A stretch of 64,000 bases of DNA from Budorcas taxicolor (GCF_023091745.1 NC_068913.1:15022001-15086000), one strand, 5' to 3'. Positions 34,121-44,991 are shown, counted from the stretch's first letter. The notes: generated from the sequence alone by a model not told the origin. Program-made: numbers and translations.

Positions 34121-34313
34121 TGAGGGTTGGACACGACTGAGCGACTTCACTTTCACTTTTCACTTTCATGCATTGGAGAAGGAGATGGCAACCCACTCCA
34201 GTGTTCTTGCCTGGAGAATCCCAGGGACGGGGGAGCCTGGTGGGCTGCCGTCTCTGGGGTCACACAGAGTCGGACACGACTGAAGCGACTTAGCAGCAGC
34301 AGCAGCAGCAGCA
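34121..34313 (+). mobile_element. Bov-A2 SINE, 5'-truncated
   Basis: Contains the linker and the second Bov-A unit, with a seven-copy CAG tail at 34293-34313. The first unit is mostly missing. It sits inside the old L1: AGCAACCACTAAGG resumes right after it. Confidence 0.92.
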
Positions 34314-34433
34314 GAGCAACCACTAAGGAAATCACTGAAAAAAAAAATCTAGTGAGAAAGTTATTTAAAATTAAGTTTTTCTCTTTTAAAATGTCCACTT
34401 AATGTAAAAGAAAGCTATAAAAGTATGATTTTT

Positions 34434-34646
34434 GTTGTTGTGTAGTCGCTAAGTCATGTCCGACTCTTTTGCAGCCCCATGGACTGCAATCCACCAGGCT
34501 CCTCTGTCCATGGAGTTCTCCAGGCAAGAATACTGGAGTGCGTTGCCATGCCCTCCTCCGGGGGATCTTCCTGACCCAGGGATTGAACCCACATCTCCTG
34601 CCTTGGCAGGCAGATCCTTTTACCACTGAGCCACCAGGGAAGCCCA
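34434..34646 (-). mobile_element. Bov-tA SINE
   Basis: Tail left (GTCGCTAAGTCATGTCCGAC), head right (CCACTGAGCCACCAGGGAAG). A likely duplication is ATAAAAGTAT on the left and ATAAAAGGAT on the right. Well preserved. Confidence 0.93.
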
Positions 34647-34854
34647 TAAAAGGATAATAGATGAGCAAAAAAAGACAGAAGACATACAGAAAACGAAACT
34701 AAAATGTCAGCTATAAATCCCACCATAGTATATGAGTGAGTGGTCAGGTGGGGATGGGTGTGGGCACTTTGATGAAACCGCACCTGCCAGATACGAACCC
34801 ACGGGGGTCCTGAACAGAGGCAGATACTGGACAACCACATGTGATAGCAGAGTA

Positions 34855-34912
34855 TCAGGCAAGCAAATTATAATCAGTATCAGTAGCAGTTCAGGCAAGC
34901 AAACTATAATCA
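34855..34912 (+). repeat. Short direct repeat, 22 bases twice
   Basis: TCAGGCAAGCAAATTATAAT at 34855 recurs at 34891 as TCAGGCAAGCAAACTATAAT (the full match extends two more bases), with one mismatch and a 36-base period. The region 34736-35303 otherwise shows no recognised repeat or gene. Confidence 0.85.
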
Positions 34913-35303
34913 AAGGAGAGAATGTAATGGCTTTCAAAGAGATGTCCCAGAGGGGACTGTAACACCAGGAGAATAACGTAGTTTGCAATAGAAAAAGGTC
35001 TGGGGAAAGTAGTGGGGGAAAAGATGGAGAAAAATCCTACCTAAGGTGGCAGAAAATATAGCATATGAAAGTAACATAGTGTCAAGAACCTCTGAAGGGA
35101 AGTAATCAGTTCTTTTAAAATGACAGTATGAGGTTATCCAAAATAGAAATGTATTTTATCTTGAGAGTCAACTGAAATCTGTTGGTAGTGACTAACTGGA
35201 TAGCTGTATTGAGAAGGATTCTAAGGCTCCATTCTACCTCATCTCAAGTAAGGATGTCTTTCCTGAGCCTGAGATGAGAAGCAAGCATGCCTTTTGTTAG
35301 CAA
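34913..35303. other. Single-copy sequence, no gene seen
   Basis: No recognised repeat. Confidence 0.45.
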
Positions 35304-35494
35304 AGTGAAACTGAAAGTCGCTCAGTCGTGTCTGACTCTTTGCGACCCCATGGACTAGGCCATGGAATTCTCCAGGCCAGAATACTGTAGTGGGTAGCCT
35401 TTCCCTTCTCTAGGAGATTTTTCGAACCCAGGGATCAAACCCAGGTCTCCTGCAATGCAGGCAGATTCTTTACCAGGTGAGCCACAGGGAAGTG
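35304..35494 (-). mobile_element. Bov-tA SINE
   Basis: Tail left (GAAAGTCGCTCAGTCGTGTC), head right (TTCTTTACCAGGTGAGCCAC). About 20 bases are missing after CCATGGACTAGGCC. It lies 16 bases before a BovB. Confidence 0.92.
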
Positions 35495-35510
35495 AGGTTT
35501 AAATGATCCT

Positions 35511-36206
35511 GCTTAAAGCTCAACATTCAGAAAACGAAGATCATGGCATCTGGTCCATCACTTCATGGGAAATAGATGGGGAAACAGTGGAAACAGTGTC
35601 AGACTTTATTTTGGGGGGCTCCAAAATCACTGCAGATGGTGACTGCAGCCATGAAATTAAAAGACGCTTACTCCTTGGAAGAAAAGTTATGACCAACCTA
35701 GATAGCATATTCAAAAGCAGAGACATTACTTTACCAACAAAGGTCCGTCTAGTCAAGGCTATGGTTTTTCCAGCAGTCATGTATGGATGTGAGAGTTGGA
35801 CTGTGAAGAAGGCTGAGCACCAAAGAATTGATGCTTTTGAACTGTGGTGTTGGAGAAGACTCTTGAGAGTCCCTTGGACTGCAAGGAGATCCAACCAATC
35901 CATTCTGAAGGAGATCAGCCCTGGGTTTTCTTTGGAGGGAATGATGCTAAAGCTGAAACTCCAGTACTTTGGCCACCTCATGCAAAGAGTTGACTCATTG
36001 GAAAAGACTCTGATTCTGGGAGGGATTGGGGGCAGGAGGAGAAGGGAACGACAGAGAATGAGATGGCTGGATGGCATCACTGACTTGATGGACGTGAGTC
36101 TGAGTGAACTCCAGGAGTTGGTGATGGACAGGCAGGCCTGGCGTGCTGAGATTCATGGGGTCACAAAGAGTCGGACACAACTGAGCAACTGAACTGAAAC
36201 AAACTG
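35511..36206 (+). mobile_element. BovB LINE 3' third, well preserved
   Basis: 5'-truncated BovB covering the C-terminal ORF2 part and 3' UTR, ending GAGCAACTGAACTGAAAC. It keeps the AGCAGAGACATTACTTTACC segment that is deleted in the copy at 24123. Few lesions: a one-base deletion near 35552 and no stop after it. Among the youngest BovB copies here. No clear target duplication. Confidence 0.95.
35558..36192 (+). pseudogene. BovB ORF2 C-terminal frame, open to its natural stop
   Basis: From about residue 19 of the 229-codon frame the translation is the canonical BovB C-terminal region: TSWEIDGETVETVSDF, LLLGRKVMTNLDSIFKSRDI, MYGCESWTVKKAEHQRIDAF, WRRLLRVPWTARRSNQSILK, and the basic GRRRRERQRMRWLDGIT. 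It ends at a stop just after KSRTQLSN. Residues before about 19 are out of frame because of the upstream one-base deletion. Catalytic RT motifs lie further 5' and are absent, so no enzyme is encoded. Confidence 0.9.
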
Positions 36207-36961
36207 AAGGAGTGTCAGGACTGGGGCAATGAGAATCTCAAAGTTGTTATTTATATTTTATTATATAAAGACTCCAGAAGAACTCTCTTGAGTACTTTGT
36301 TATTTAATGAAATTCTCCAATTTCCATTGTTTTCCTTTGCTAATTTTCTGTAGTGTATAGTAACTAACATTAAAACTCTTAAATGAAAAGGAGACATATT
36401 TAGGAGAAAGTGAGGAAGTGAAAAACAAAACAATTTCCAGGAAGAGGAACCGCAAAAGTAGAATAAGTGACTAAAAAAGCAGAAAGAGAAGCATGGTCAG
36501 CTTTTGTGGCATAAAAGAAGCAAGAAAGGTTAAACAAATAACTGGCCAAGGGCATGGAAGTGGCGGCAAGAGAGCTCCACGTGGTCCCCATACATTTTAG
36601 ACACATTGAGGGATTTAGATCTGGGTCATTCCATTGAAGGCATTAGAAATGCAGCTGTATGACCTGGGCTTCATGGGGGAGGAGGTCGTGTATGAGAGAA
36701 ATGCCTGCCTGTCCCTTCTTCTGGTTTCCAGGAAGAAAAAGCTTCCCTCAAAACTCCTGATTCTTGTTCCTTTCTTTTCTTCTCGTAATAGAGATAAAAT
36801 TGTGGGCAGGTTGGCAGACAATGATTGGCCAACGTTTCTTGATTGGATGGAACTAATTTACCAGTGGTCCTTAGTGGTACTTAACACTTCTTCTTAAGTA
36901 AGAACTATTCCAGGGTCTAGAATCTGGGGGAAATGTGCAGCAAGTTACCACTTCCACAGGA
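36207..36961. other. Single-copy sequence, no gene seen
   Basis: No recognised repeat. The 87-codon plus frame at 36634-36897 has no splice support or known motif. Confidence 0.4.
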
Positions 36962-37080
36962 AGTTGAAATGGAATGGATTGCTATTTCCTTCTCCAGGGG
37001 ATCTTCCCAACCCAGGGGTGGAACCCAGGTCTTCTGCACTGCAGGCAGATTCTTTACTGACTGGGCTACCAGGGAAGCCC
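36962..37080 (-). mobile_element. Bov-tA SINE, head half only
   Basis: About 120 bases: TTTCCTTCTCCAGGGGATCT through GGCTACCAGGGAAGCCC. The tail half is missing, so this is a 3'-truncated or partly deleted copy. Confidence 0.88.
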
Positions 37081-37948
37081 TTCCCAGTAGGTTACAATTG
37101 CTGATGTATCCTGTATCAGTACTAATGGTGACAGTTTGGCCTTTGCTAATTTTGTCTTGGATCTTATTTCTCAATGAATTCATAACTTGGGGCAGAAAAG
37201 AGTGGTGCTATTAATGTTAATCTGATCGTTCAAGACCTCAGCATCTTGGTGCATAACCTGGAAATCTAATCCAAGCCTCCCCACATGATACGTGAATTCC
37301 ATCAACTGAGTGCATTTCCTGCCCACAGCTGATGTTTCCTTCAGTATGAAGCTCAGTTAGTGTAATACTCCTGGCCGCTTACACCCTTTCACTCACTCCA
37401 CCATGCGCCCGAGCCTCTGCCGCAGAGGAGATACAGTGACTTGTTTCAAGCGAAGTCAGCATGCTTGTAGTGTACAAGTTACCTATCCCTTCGCTGTGCC
37501 TTCAGTCATATCCAGGTCACACCTAGCTGGGGAGGCCTGTCAGGTCTGGTCTTGCCTCTGAGTGGGTGGGTAATTCTGCCTAATTCAGGAAATCAGTAAG
37601 CTTTTCCACTCAGTCTTTATCATTGATGAAAGTATTACTTTGGCCTAGCTTCATTGTTATCTTTGCCTTATTTCCCATTTGGGTGCAATTTATTTCATCT
37701 TTTAAGAAGCTCAACAAGTATTAGGAAAATCGTGGCAAGATATCAGTTCTATAGAGATCAAAGTACTGAAAATATTAATAATATTAAGAACTCTAGGTCA
37801 TTAGACAGAAAAAGAGTAACTGGTGTTAAGAGGACAGGTTTACGTTCTGACTGTGAGAAGAGGGCTCATTACAGAAGTGGGTGTCAAGGTCAGAGGGAAT
37901 CAGTAATAAAATCAACTTAATGTTGGGCCCCAAACTCCTTTTATTCCT
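37081..37948. other. Single-copy sequence, no gene seen
   Basis: No recognised repeat or exon. Confidence 0.4.
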
Positions 37949-38816
37949 TCCTGTTTTTTTTTAAAGTTACTTTTAATTCGAAGATAATTGGTTTACAATA
38001 TCATGTTGATTTCTGCTGTACAACCACGTGAGTCAGTCATAAGTATGCATATATCCCCTCCCTCCTGAGCCTGTCTCCCACACCTTCTAGGTTATCCCAG
38101 AGCACCAAGCTGGGTTCCCTGTGGTATATGTATAGCAGCTTCCCACTAGCTTTTTACACATGGTAGTGTATATACGTCAATGCCACTCTCTCAATTCATC
38201 CTCCTCTCTCCTTCCTCTGCTGCGTGCGCAGGTCTGTTCGCCACATCTGCATCGCTAGTCCTGCCCTGAAAATAGGTTCATCAATACCATTTTTCTAGAT
38301 TCCATATATATAATATACGTTAATATATATTTGCTTTTCTCTTTCTGACTTACTTCACTGTATAACAGGCTCTAGGTTCATCTACCTTAGTTAAACTGAC
38401 TCAAATTTGTTCCTTTTTGTGGCTGAATAGTATTCCATTGTATATATGTACCACAACTTTTTTTATCTGTTCATGTATTGATGGACATCTAAGTTGCTTC
38501 CATGTCCTAGCTATTGTAAATAGTGCTATTGTGAACATTGAAGGTACATGTGTCTTTTCGAATTATGATTTTCTCAGGGTATATGTCCAGTAGTGAGATT
38601 GCTGGGTATTATGGTAGTTTTAGTCCTAGTTTTTAAAGCAATCTCTATACTGTTCTCCATTGTGGCTGTATCAATTTACATTCATATCAATAGTGCAAGA
38701 AGGTTCCCTTTCCTCTACACTCTCTCCAGCATTTATTGGTTGTGTATTTTTTTGATGATGGCCATTCTGACTGTTGTGAAATGATACCTCATTGTAGTTT
38801 TGATTTGCATTCTCCT
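37949..38816 (-). mobile_element. Ruminant L1 3' end and ORF2 tail
   Basis: Nearly 870 bases of minus-oriented L1. From the left (3' end): AGATAATTGGTTTACAATAT, AGAGCACCAAGCTGGGTTCC, GGCTGAATAGTATTCCATTG, TTGATGGACATCTAAGTTGC, and CATTTATTGGTTGTGTATTT at the right. The ORF2 end is degraded by stops. Confidence 0.9.
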
Positions 38817-39024
38817 GTGAAAGTGAAGTTGTTCAGTCATGTTCGACTCTTTGCAACCCTATGGACTGTAGCCCACAAGGATCCTCCTTCCATGGGATTT
38901 TCCAGGCAAGAATACTGGAGTGGTTTCCATTTCCTTCTCCAGGGGATCTTCCTGACCCAAGGATCCAGCTCGCGTCTCCCACATTGCAGGCAGACTCTTT
39001 ACCATCTGAGCCACCAGGGAGCTC
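38817..39024 (-). mobile_element. Bov-tA SINE adjoining L1
   Basis: Tail left (GAAGTTGTTCAGTCATGTTC), head right (CTTTACCATCTGAGCCACCA). It starts directly at the 5' break of the L1, so it probably inserted within a longer L1 or at its edge. Confidence 0.92.
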
Positions 39025-42000
39025 TGGTGTGGACCAGTGTGGTAGGACTAAGTGTGCAAATTAGAAAGTGGCTTGTGAGGACAGGGATCCAGGGAGGTTG
39101 TTGTATCTGATGACTTGTTAAAAAAAAAAAAACAAACCAGACAACAACACACAAGCCTAATGACTACAATCACAGAGTCCTGATGTGGAATAGGATTTCC
39201 TGTAAAATCGTCAGGTTTGATAAGGGTTCAGATGATCGTGTTGCAGGAAAACATGTATCCGATAGAGAAGCTATCCTTTTCATAAAACAGGGTCATTTGG
39301 GGACTATGAGAGAATAGTCAGTCTCAAATAGTCAGTCTCATTTAACAGCCCCAAACTTGCAATGTGAAATTTGTTTCCTTGTGGTCAGTAGAGCAATTGG
39401 CTTTTCTCATTGTGAGTTTGATGTATTGAAGGCTCAGGATGTTGCTGATACTCTTTTCTTTCTTTCTGGTACTGGGAAGAAGGATTGAGCTGAAACCTCA
39501 AAGAAAGTGATGATAACTTTTACTCTTCTCTGGTTGTTCTCTAGGGTCATTTGGCAGGCCCTGGCAGCCCACTCATATTTCCCAATGAAATAAGCATCTG
39601 GAAGCAGGGAGATGGTCACGGCTGCATGGTATGCTCGATAATATTAGTTCAAGACAAGAGGCAAAGTATGATGAAATGGGTGTGACTATAGTGAAGTGTG
39701 TATGAGTGTGCGCTTCATTAACTGTTCACAGAGGGTCGGATCTGTTTTGTGCATCCCTGGTCTCATAACTCCCATTGGTTCCACACACACTCTGGCTGAG
39801 GGCCCCCTGCTTTGCATATGTTTTCCTCTCTTCATGGATACCATTTAAAATCTCCTTCCAATTCCTATTTTCTCCCTGGTAGTCTTTACCAACAGAATCA
39901 TCACCCTTCTCTTGAACCACCATTTTGATTTGTTCAGACATCACAAAAGTCCTGTCTCCTTTCAGCCCTTTCTTTAAGAGGATGTTACAAAGATGAAATG
40001 AGAAAATGATGGCGCGATGGCTTTCCTTAAACTATTATTTCAATGACAGAGATTGATATTGCGGCTGGAGGTCTCAGGAAATATATCTGGGATACCAGTT
40101 TCCCCCTCCCAAAATGGGCCAGGACAGTGTTCTGGCCACAAACTGAGGGTTTCTTAATAACGACAAGTTTGAGGATGTGCCCATTTTCCCAAGAAAAAGA
40201 GGACACAGAGAGATTCCCTGTTTCTTAAACCACCTGAATAGAGAGTATGAGCAGCTGTTTCTTCTTGCCTCAGCCCAGGGCATAGCGGTAACCTCAGCAG
40301 TCACTTCGCAGGACTTAGTATTGTCCCAGGCATCTTCAGGTCCTCCAGACAAGCACTGATTTTGGCTACTGCGGGAATCCTTGGGTGGGCTGGTACTTAT
40401 GCATCTTCTAGTCCCCATTACTGGAAGTGTCAGCCTAGGTAAATTCATGTCCATCTGGGTCCATTTTATCTTATTTTGCTTTAATGTAACCCAGATCTTG
40501 AGATCCAAATGCGATGTTGAGTATGAGTTTAGTGAGGTGTACGGTGAGACTTGCAAAGGAGGGCAAAAAAAATGTTCCTTGTCACTCTTCCAGAGATTGA
40601 GGAAATGGGACTTTCCCCCTCCCTCTCTATTTGGGTCATCTTTGGCTTGGCATATTTGGGTAAGAAAATGAAAGGTTTGCCTACATAGCTGAAACCTCTC
40701 GTCACATTATATCATCTGAAGCCTATTTGTACGTTGGGATCATTTTATTTGGTTTTGGTTAGACATTAAAGTGTTCTGTGGGCTCCTCTTTTATCAAGGC
40801 CTTCTGGCATTTGGAAAATTGAGTGATTTCATCCCCATCCGGGTTTCCTAGTGAAATCTTGTATTTTTACTCAAATTACTTGATCAATTAGTTATGTCAG
40901 TTGCCCAAAATGTGCCTTTTTATTAATAGCCCCTTTTATCAGCTCTTTGGAATTAGACATTGCAACCATGGTCTGCGGCTGGCAACATCTTGCAATAATT
41001 TATAAATATTACTTTAAAAAATAGCATCACAATTGCTCAATCGTGAACTTTCTGGATGTGTCCCTGAGTGAGAAATTGCGTTTGTATTATTATTAGTTCT
41101 GACAAACTGGATTAGGTCTTGGCTATTGTTAAGTAGTTCTATCTGCCCTCAAATCTACCGAGAGACACAGCCTTTCTAATGAGTTTAATTAAAAGTGCAT
41201 GCAGCTTATAAAGTTGCCTGTAGCCAAGAAGGATGCCATTCTTCTTGACTGAATGGCATGTGCTCATGTGCCATTTCCGCTTATGTGTAATGACGTTTTA
41301 TTTGGGATATTTGAAACTGCTTCATAGTAGCTCCAAGGTAGTTTCTGTAGAATGACATGGTGATGAAATACTAAAATTAAAAAAAAACCCTTTTGACTTA
41401 AGTGAGTCATGTTTGCACTAAACAATGTATGCATAAGTGTGTTAAATGTGTTTGTTGAAGCTGTGAGAGACATGGGTTGTGTTTCAACACTAGCAGTATG
41501 TTGGCAGTGAAAGATTTTTAAGAAATTCAAATCTGGCAACACTTTGAGAGATCTGCTATATGTATTATTCTTTGAAGTATAAAGAAGAATAGGTCATTAT
41601 GGAATTTCCTCTTAAAGTCCAGTTCATTTGGCCAAGTGGTTCCAGTGATTCTCCTCTAACAAACAAGAACTGTTTATAAAGAAGGTTCTCAGCATCAATT
41701 TTAGACATAATATTAGAAGATTTTCAGTGATAGAACGTAATGTCTTTTTTTGTATATTTAATGTCTTCTTTTTAATATAAAGACATGTGCATTTTCTTAA
41801 TATTTTTAAAGAATGAATTGTTAATAAAACTTTGAAGGAGGAATCAGTGAAGCCATCTGATTGAATAGACTCAAATTCTGCTTCTGGAAATTGATTTTTG
41901 ATGGTGATGACAAGAGAACAGCAGGGAAGTAGCGCTCTTCTTGACCCATTTCCCCCCCATATTTAGTCTTTTAAAGTGGTAAAATACTACTAAGGAATGC

Positions 42001-42194
42001 AGTCTTTCATATCATCTCTATTACATCTATGACAATATTTTCATGATTCTATGGAACCCAGCAGGGGCAGCAGCTAGAGTTGCAGAGAGGAAGTGGTTCC
42101 ATGACCATGAGAATCTCCGACTGTGATCTCTTGAGAAGCCAATTAAATTACAGTAGACATGGTAAAGAGAGGTTAGAAGGATAACAGACATAAA
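39025..42194. other. Repeat-poor single-copy block
   Basis: About 3.2 kb with no recognised transposon apart from an A run at 39119-39132. The 160-codon minus frame (40074-40556) and the overlapping plus frames are the longest non-repeat frames but have no splice sites or domains. 40900-41260 is AT-rich with TTTAATTAAAAG and ATTTATAAATATT motifs and no decay signature, a possible conserved non-coding element. Confidence 0.4.
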
Positions 42195-42525
42195 ACCAGC
42201 TCGTAGGCTGTACACACACAGCACCATCTTCAGTTACTTCTCTGAGCCTCAGTTTCTTCCAGTAAAGAAAGAGTTTGTGCGGCCAGTCAAGCAGCACTGT
42301 TGGTCAGTTCACTAAAGTCAAGATAAGACAACCCTGAAAATGCCTTGAAGAAATGTACTTGCTTCCCAAAGGAAAGAGGCTACCTGGTCTGAGGCAGAGG
42401 GGCTCACAGGAAGAAGCTTAAAGCCAGGGATCCTCACAGGGATGTAGTAAATATCAAATGCAATTCATATAAAAATAAAATTCCATGCAAAATGCTTGCT
42501 ACAGTAATTGCTATCAGTATTCATA
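42195..42525 (+). mobile_element. MIR SINE split by an inverted insertion
   Basis: The left piece (42195-42269) ends in the conserved CTTCTCTGAGCCTCAGTTTC. The right piece (42430-42525) continues with CCTCACAGGGATGTAGTAAA and AAAATGCTTGCTACAG. Between them lie 160 bases that are not MIR but the inverted copy of sequence 0.8 kb downstream. Confidence 0.65.
42270..42429 (+). repeat. Inverted repeat, left arm (160 bases)
   Basis: Reverse-complement copy of 43241-43400 with no gaps. By hand alignment about 10 of 160 positions differ, roughly 94% identity, and nearly all differences are transitions. It interrupts a MIR and has no target-site duplication or A tail. Confidence 0.9.
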
Positions 42526-42883
42526 AACCATAACTTAAGAATTATCGTTTGCACACATTCTGATTAAATGTCTTCATATCTCCGTGAAATGTTTTGCATT
42601 GATTCAGTATCACCAAATATCCCTTCCTTTCTAGACCCCCTTAATTTTCTCCAGAGCTAGAATGGCATATTATTTTAGAATTCTTATTTTTAGAATTCTT
42701 AGCTTTTCAAAACTAGAATCATTTTAGGTAGCCATGTCGCTTTCAAAAATGTCACTGAGTAATAGAAAGAAAGAAAGTAAAAAATATTTATTCTTTGCAC
42801 TTCATTTTTTGTCCTGTAATTTTTATGAAAATACCATCTCCGAAGGAAGATGAACTAGCAGAAGTCATATGAATCCTGCTTTT

Positions 42884-42888
<5 letters not shown>

Positions 42889-42914
<26 letters not shown>
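42889..42914 (+). repeat. (TG)n microsatellite
   Basis: About 13 uninterrupted TG units directly next to the tail of a minus-strand SINE. Confidence 0.95.
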
Positions 42915-43052
42915 CACACTTTCAGTCGCTCAGTCGTGTCTGACTCTTTGGGACCCCATGGACTGTAACCTGCGTGACTTTCTGTCCGTGGGATTCTCCA
43001 GGCAAGAATACTGGAGTGGGTTGCCATTTCCTTACCCAGGGGTTGAGGCGAC
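42915..43052 (-). mobile_element. Bov-tA SINE, 5'-truncated
   Basis: Tail left (TTTCAGTCGCTCAGTCGTGT); it stops after TTGCCATTTCCTTACCCAGG, so the tRNA head is missing. It lies in the spacer of the inverted repeat. Confidence 0.9.
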
Positions 43053-43062
43053 ATTAATTAAT

Positions 43063-43285
43063 AATAGTGGCTATCATTAATTGAGCTCATGCTAAGTATG
43101 ACATGCTATCCACATATTTTGTCTACGGTCCTCATTCCTCTGACAGACAGATTGCGTTATTCTACATTTTATAAGGAAACAAAGATTCAGAGAGCTTAAC
43201 TCGAGGACAGATAACCAAGCCGAGATCCACACTCTGTACTTCCTGACTTTAAGCTTCTTCCTGTGAGCCCCTCTGCCTCAGCCCA
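43063..43285 (+). mobile_element. MIR SINE
   Basis: Plus-oriented: TGGCTATCATTAATTGAGCT, TACATTTTATAAGGAAAC, CGAGGACAGATAACCAAG, CACACTCTGTACTTCCTGAC, then the 3' end up to about CCTCTGCCTCA. Its last 40 or so bases overlap the right arm of the inverted repeat, so this arm is the original copy. Confidence 0.75.
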
Positions 43286-43400
43286 GGTAGCCTCTTTCCT
43301 TTGGGAAGCAAGCGCATTTCTTTAAGACATTTTCAGGGTTGTCTTATCTTGACTTTAGTGAATTGACTAACAGTGCTGCTTGACTGACTGCACAAACTCT
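43241..43400 (-). repeat. Inverted repeat, right arm (160 bases)
   Basis: Partner of 42270-42429. It continues naturally from a MIR 3' end on its left into single-copy sequence on its right, followed by a 16-base A run. The 811-base spacer contains a (TG)n and a SINE. Confidence 0.9.
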
Positions 43401-43684
43401 TGCCAAGGAGGTGAAGTTAAAAAAAAAAAAAAAAGGATGAGGAAACTCCAGACAGTTGAGGCACAACAGGGAAAAAAATTTACCTCAGTCTCATGGAACA
43501 ACATATGGAAGAGAGCAGCAATAATCACAAAGAAACAAGTGGGAAACATGCCCGTCATGAGTGATGGTATTCTATTTCCATGGCAACTAGACATGGAAGA
43601 TAGAGTCAGGCCCATTTCCTATTTACTCAGTCTGTCTGTGTTGAATATATATGACAGGGCAGCTTTCAACAAAACATAATTCAA

Positions 43685-44250
43685 AAAGACAGCCCTGATG
43701 ATGCCACTCCCCTGATTAAAAACTTTCCATGACTTCTCGCTCCATGCAGAATGCCTTGTGAGCAAAGGGCCCCTCCAGAGTCTGACCCTCACCTATGTAG
43801 GCGGTCTCCACCCTCCACAATTCGGTCTCTATGTCCTGGTCCAGTGGTTGCTGACCCTGGTTGCATGTTACAGTCATGTGAGGAACTTTAAAAATATACA
43901 CATGTTTGGGTTTTACCGCCAGGAATTCAGATTTAATTGGTCTTGGGTGGGGTCTTAAAATCTCTCTAGGTAATTAGAATTCTAGGTTGGGATTAAGGAT
44001 CACTGCTGTAACCAAAGGAGATTCTGAGAACTATTGTAGTGTCCTAACTTTTTACCGAGGTTTTTCCCTTCTGAAATATCTTCTCTCTCCTCTTCCCTTC
44101 CACCTCCTTCTCTGACCAACTACATCTTTTAAATTCTCCCTTGAAGAATTTAATGCCTTGAAGCTTCTGACTCCCTTCTGCCCCCTTTAGTGGAATGACA
44201 TCTCTCGTTTAAACTAGTTACAAAATGTCCTTGTGCCCCTATTATAGCAT
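43685..44250 (+). mobile_element. L2 LINE fragment split by MER5A
   Basis: Left piece 43685-43841: CCACTCCCCTGATTAAAAAC, CTCCATGCAGAATGCCTTG. Right piece 44006-44250: a C/T-rich TTCTCTCTCCTCTTCCCTTC run and TTCTCCCTTGAAGAATTTAA. The order matches the L2 3' region, with a MER5A inserted between. Confidence 0.55.
43842..44005. mobile_element. MER5A-type hAT MITE
   Basis: Starts CAGTGGTTGCTGACCCTGG and ends in GGATCACTG, matching the imperfect inverted ends of MER5A. The core has GATTTAATTGGTCTTGGGTG. Non-autonomous, no coding. Target duplication not resolved. Confidence 0.85.
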
Positions 44251-44257
44251 CTATATG

Positions 44258-44383
44258 CATGCTTAGTTGCTCAGTTGTGTCTGAATCCTTGCAACCCATT
44301 GGACTATAGCCCATCAGGGTCCTCTGTCCATGGGATTCTCCAGGCAAGAATACTGGACTGGGTAGCTATTCCTTTCTCCAACA
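44258..44383 (-). mobile_element. Bov-tA SINE, 5'-truncated
   Basis: Tail left (TTAGTTGCTCAGTTGTGTCT) through GGTAGCTATTCCTTTCTCCA; the tRNA head is missing. Confidence 0.9.
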
Positions 44384-44808
44384 GCATCTACATCCCCTAT
44401 CAAAGTCTCACCCTTCTTCATGAGTAGAAACTAGGTTTTACTGATTTCTTTGGAAGTTTTAGTAAAAAAATTGAACACATGTATTTCAAATGTTATAAAA
44501 ATTTTTACACAGATCCTTGGAGAGAAGAGTTAATATCATTCTCCCATTTCTAATGATGTCTGTAATTGAGTCCAAGATAGACATAAGGTATACCCCCCTG
44601 GTATGGTATTTAGAATGATGTGTGAGCCTGATGCATGCTTCTTGGGAAAGGTTCTTTGTTTTTAGTCTGAGTACTGAGGCATCCACCTATGGTCCATTGA
44701 CTTGTTAAGAGCCAGTGTCCTAGAGAGTAAATCTTCCTGACACAGTGTTCAGTGATGACAGTTCCCTGTTGAGCAACATTTCATTTCTCTTTTTGCCATG
44801 CCCTAAAG
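44384..44808. other. Single-copy sequence, no gene seen
   Basis: No recognised repeat. Confidence 0.45.
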
Positions 44809-44991
44809 CAGCAGTCCCCAACCTTTTTGACACCAGCAACCGGTTTTGTGGAAGACAGAGTTTCCACAGACCAGGATGGGGGGTAGTTTGGGGATGATTC
44901 AAGCATATTACGTTTATTGTGCACTTTATTTACATCAGCTATGCCTCAGATCATCAGGTGTGAGTTAGGTCCTGGAGACTGGGGACCCCTG
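44809..44991. mobile_element. hAT-type DNA transposon remnant
   Basis: Inverted ends CAGCAGTCCCCA and TGGGGACCCCTG match at 10 of 12 positions. Inside, CCAACCTTTTTGACACCAGC, GATGATTCAAGCATATTACG and TTATTGTGCACTTTATTTAC are typical of a common mammalian non-autonomous hAT family. Flanking octamers CCCTAAAG and CTCGAAAT are only a weak duplication. Confidence 0.8.

Larger units (their letters stand above)
32830..34735 (+). mobile_element. Old L1 5' UTR/ORF1 region split by three SINEs
   Basis: Diverged L1 sequence in colinear pieces: 32830-33121, 33407-34120, 34314-34433 and 34647-34735. Landmarks are CATCTGAGGACCAGTATCAG, CAAAATAGCCCAGTCGCTAA, GGCCAGTTTCCAACAACAAG, CTGGATTGGAAAGTACAAAA, AGAGCAACCACTAAGG and ACATACAGAAAACG. 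These follow an ancient L1 5' UTR and ORF1 start. No ORF1 frame survives. Identification is from memory, so piece borders are approximate. Confidence 0.6.

Noticed and set aside
34293..34313. CAG repeat tract as a gene-associated trinucleotide repeat
   Set aside because: It is the (CAG)n tail of Bov-A2. The same tails occur at 33384, 52017, 59476 and, on the other strand, 47307 and 63948.
35503..36192. 229-codon frame as an expressed gene
   Set aside because: It is the C-terminal part of BovB ORF2 without RT catalytic motifs; the first 18 or so residues are out of frame with BovB.
40074..40556. 160-codon minus-strand frame in non-repeat DNA
   Set aside because: No recognisable domain or splice-site boundaries, and overlapping open frames on the other strand. 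It is compatible with chance in a GC-moderate stretch.
42889..42914. (TG)n tract as a possible Z-DNA regulatory site
   Set aside because: A short dinucleotide run next to a SINE tail is commonplace, and nothing nearby suggests a promoter.
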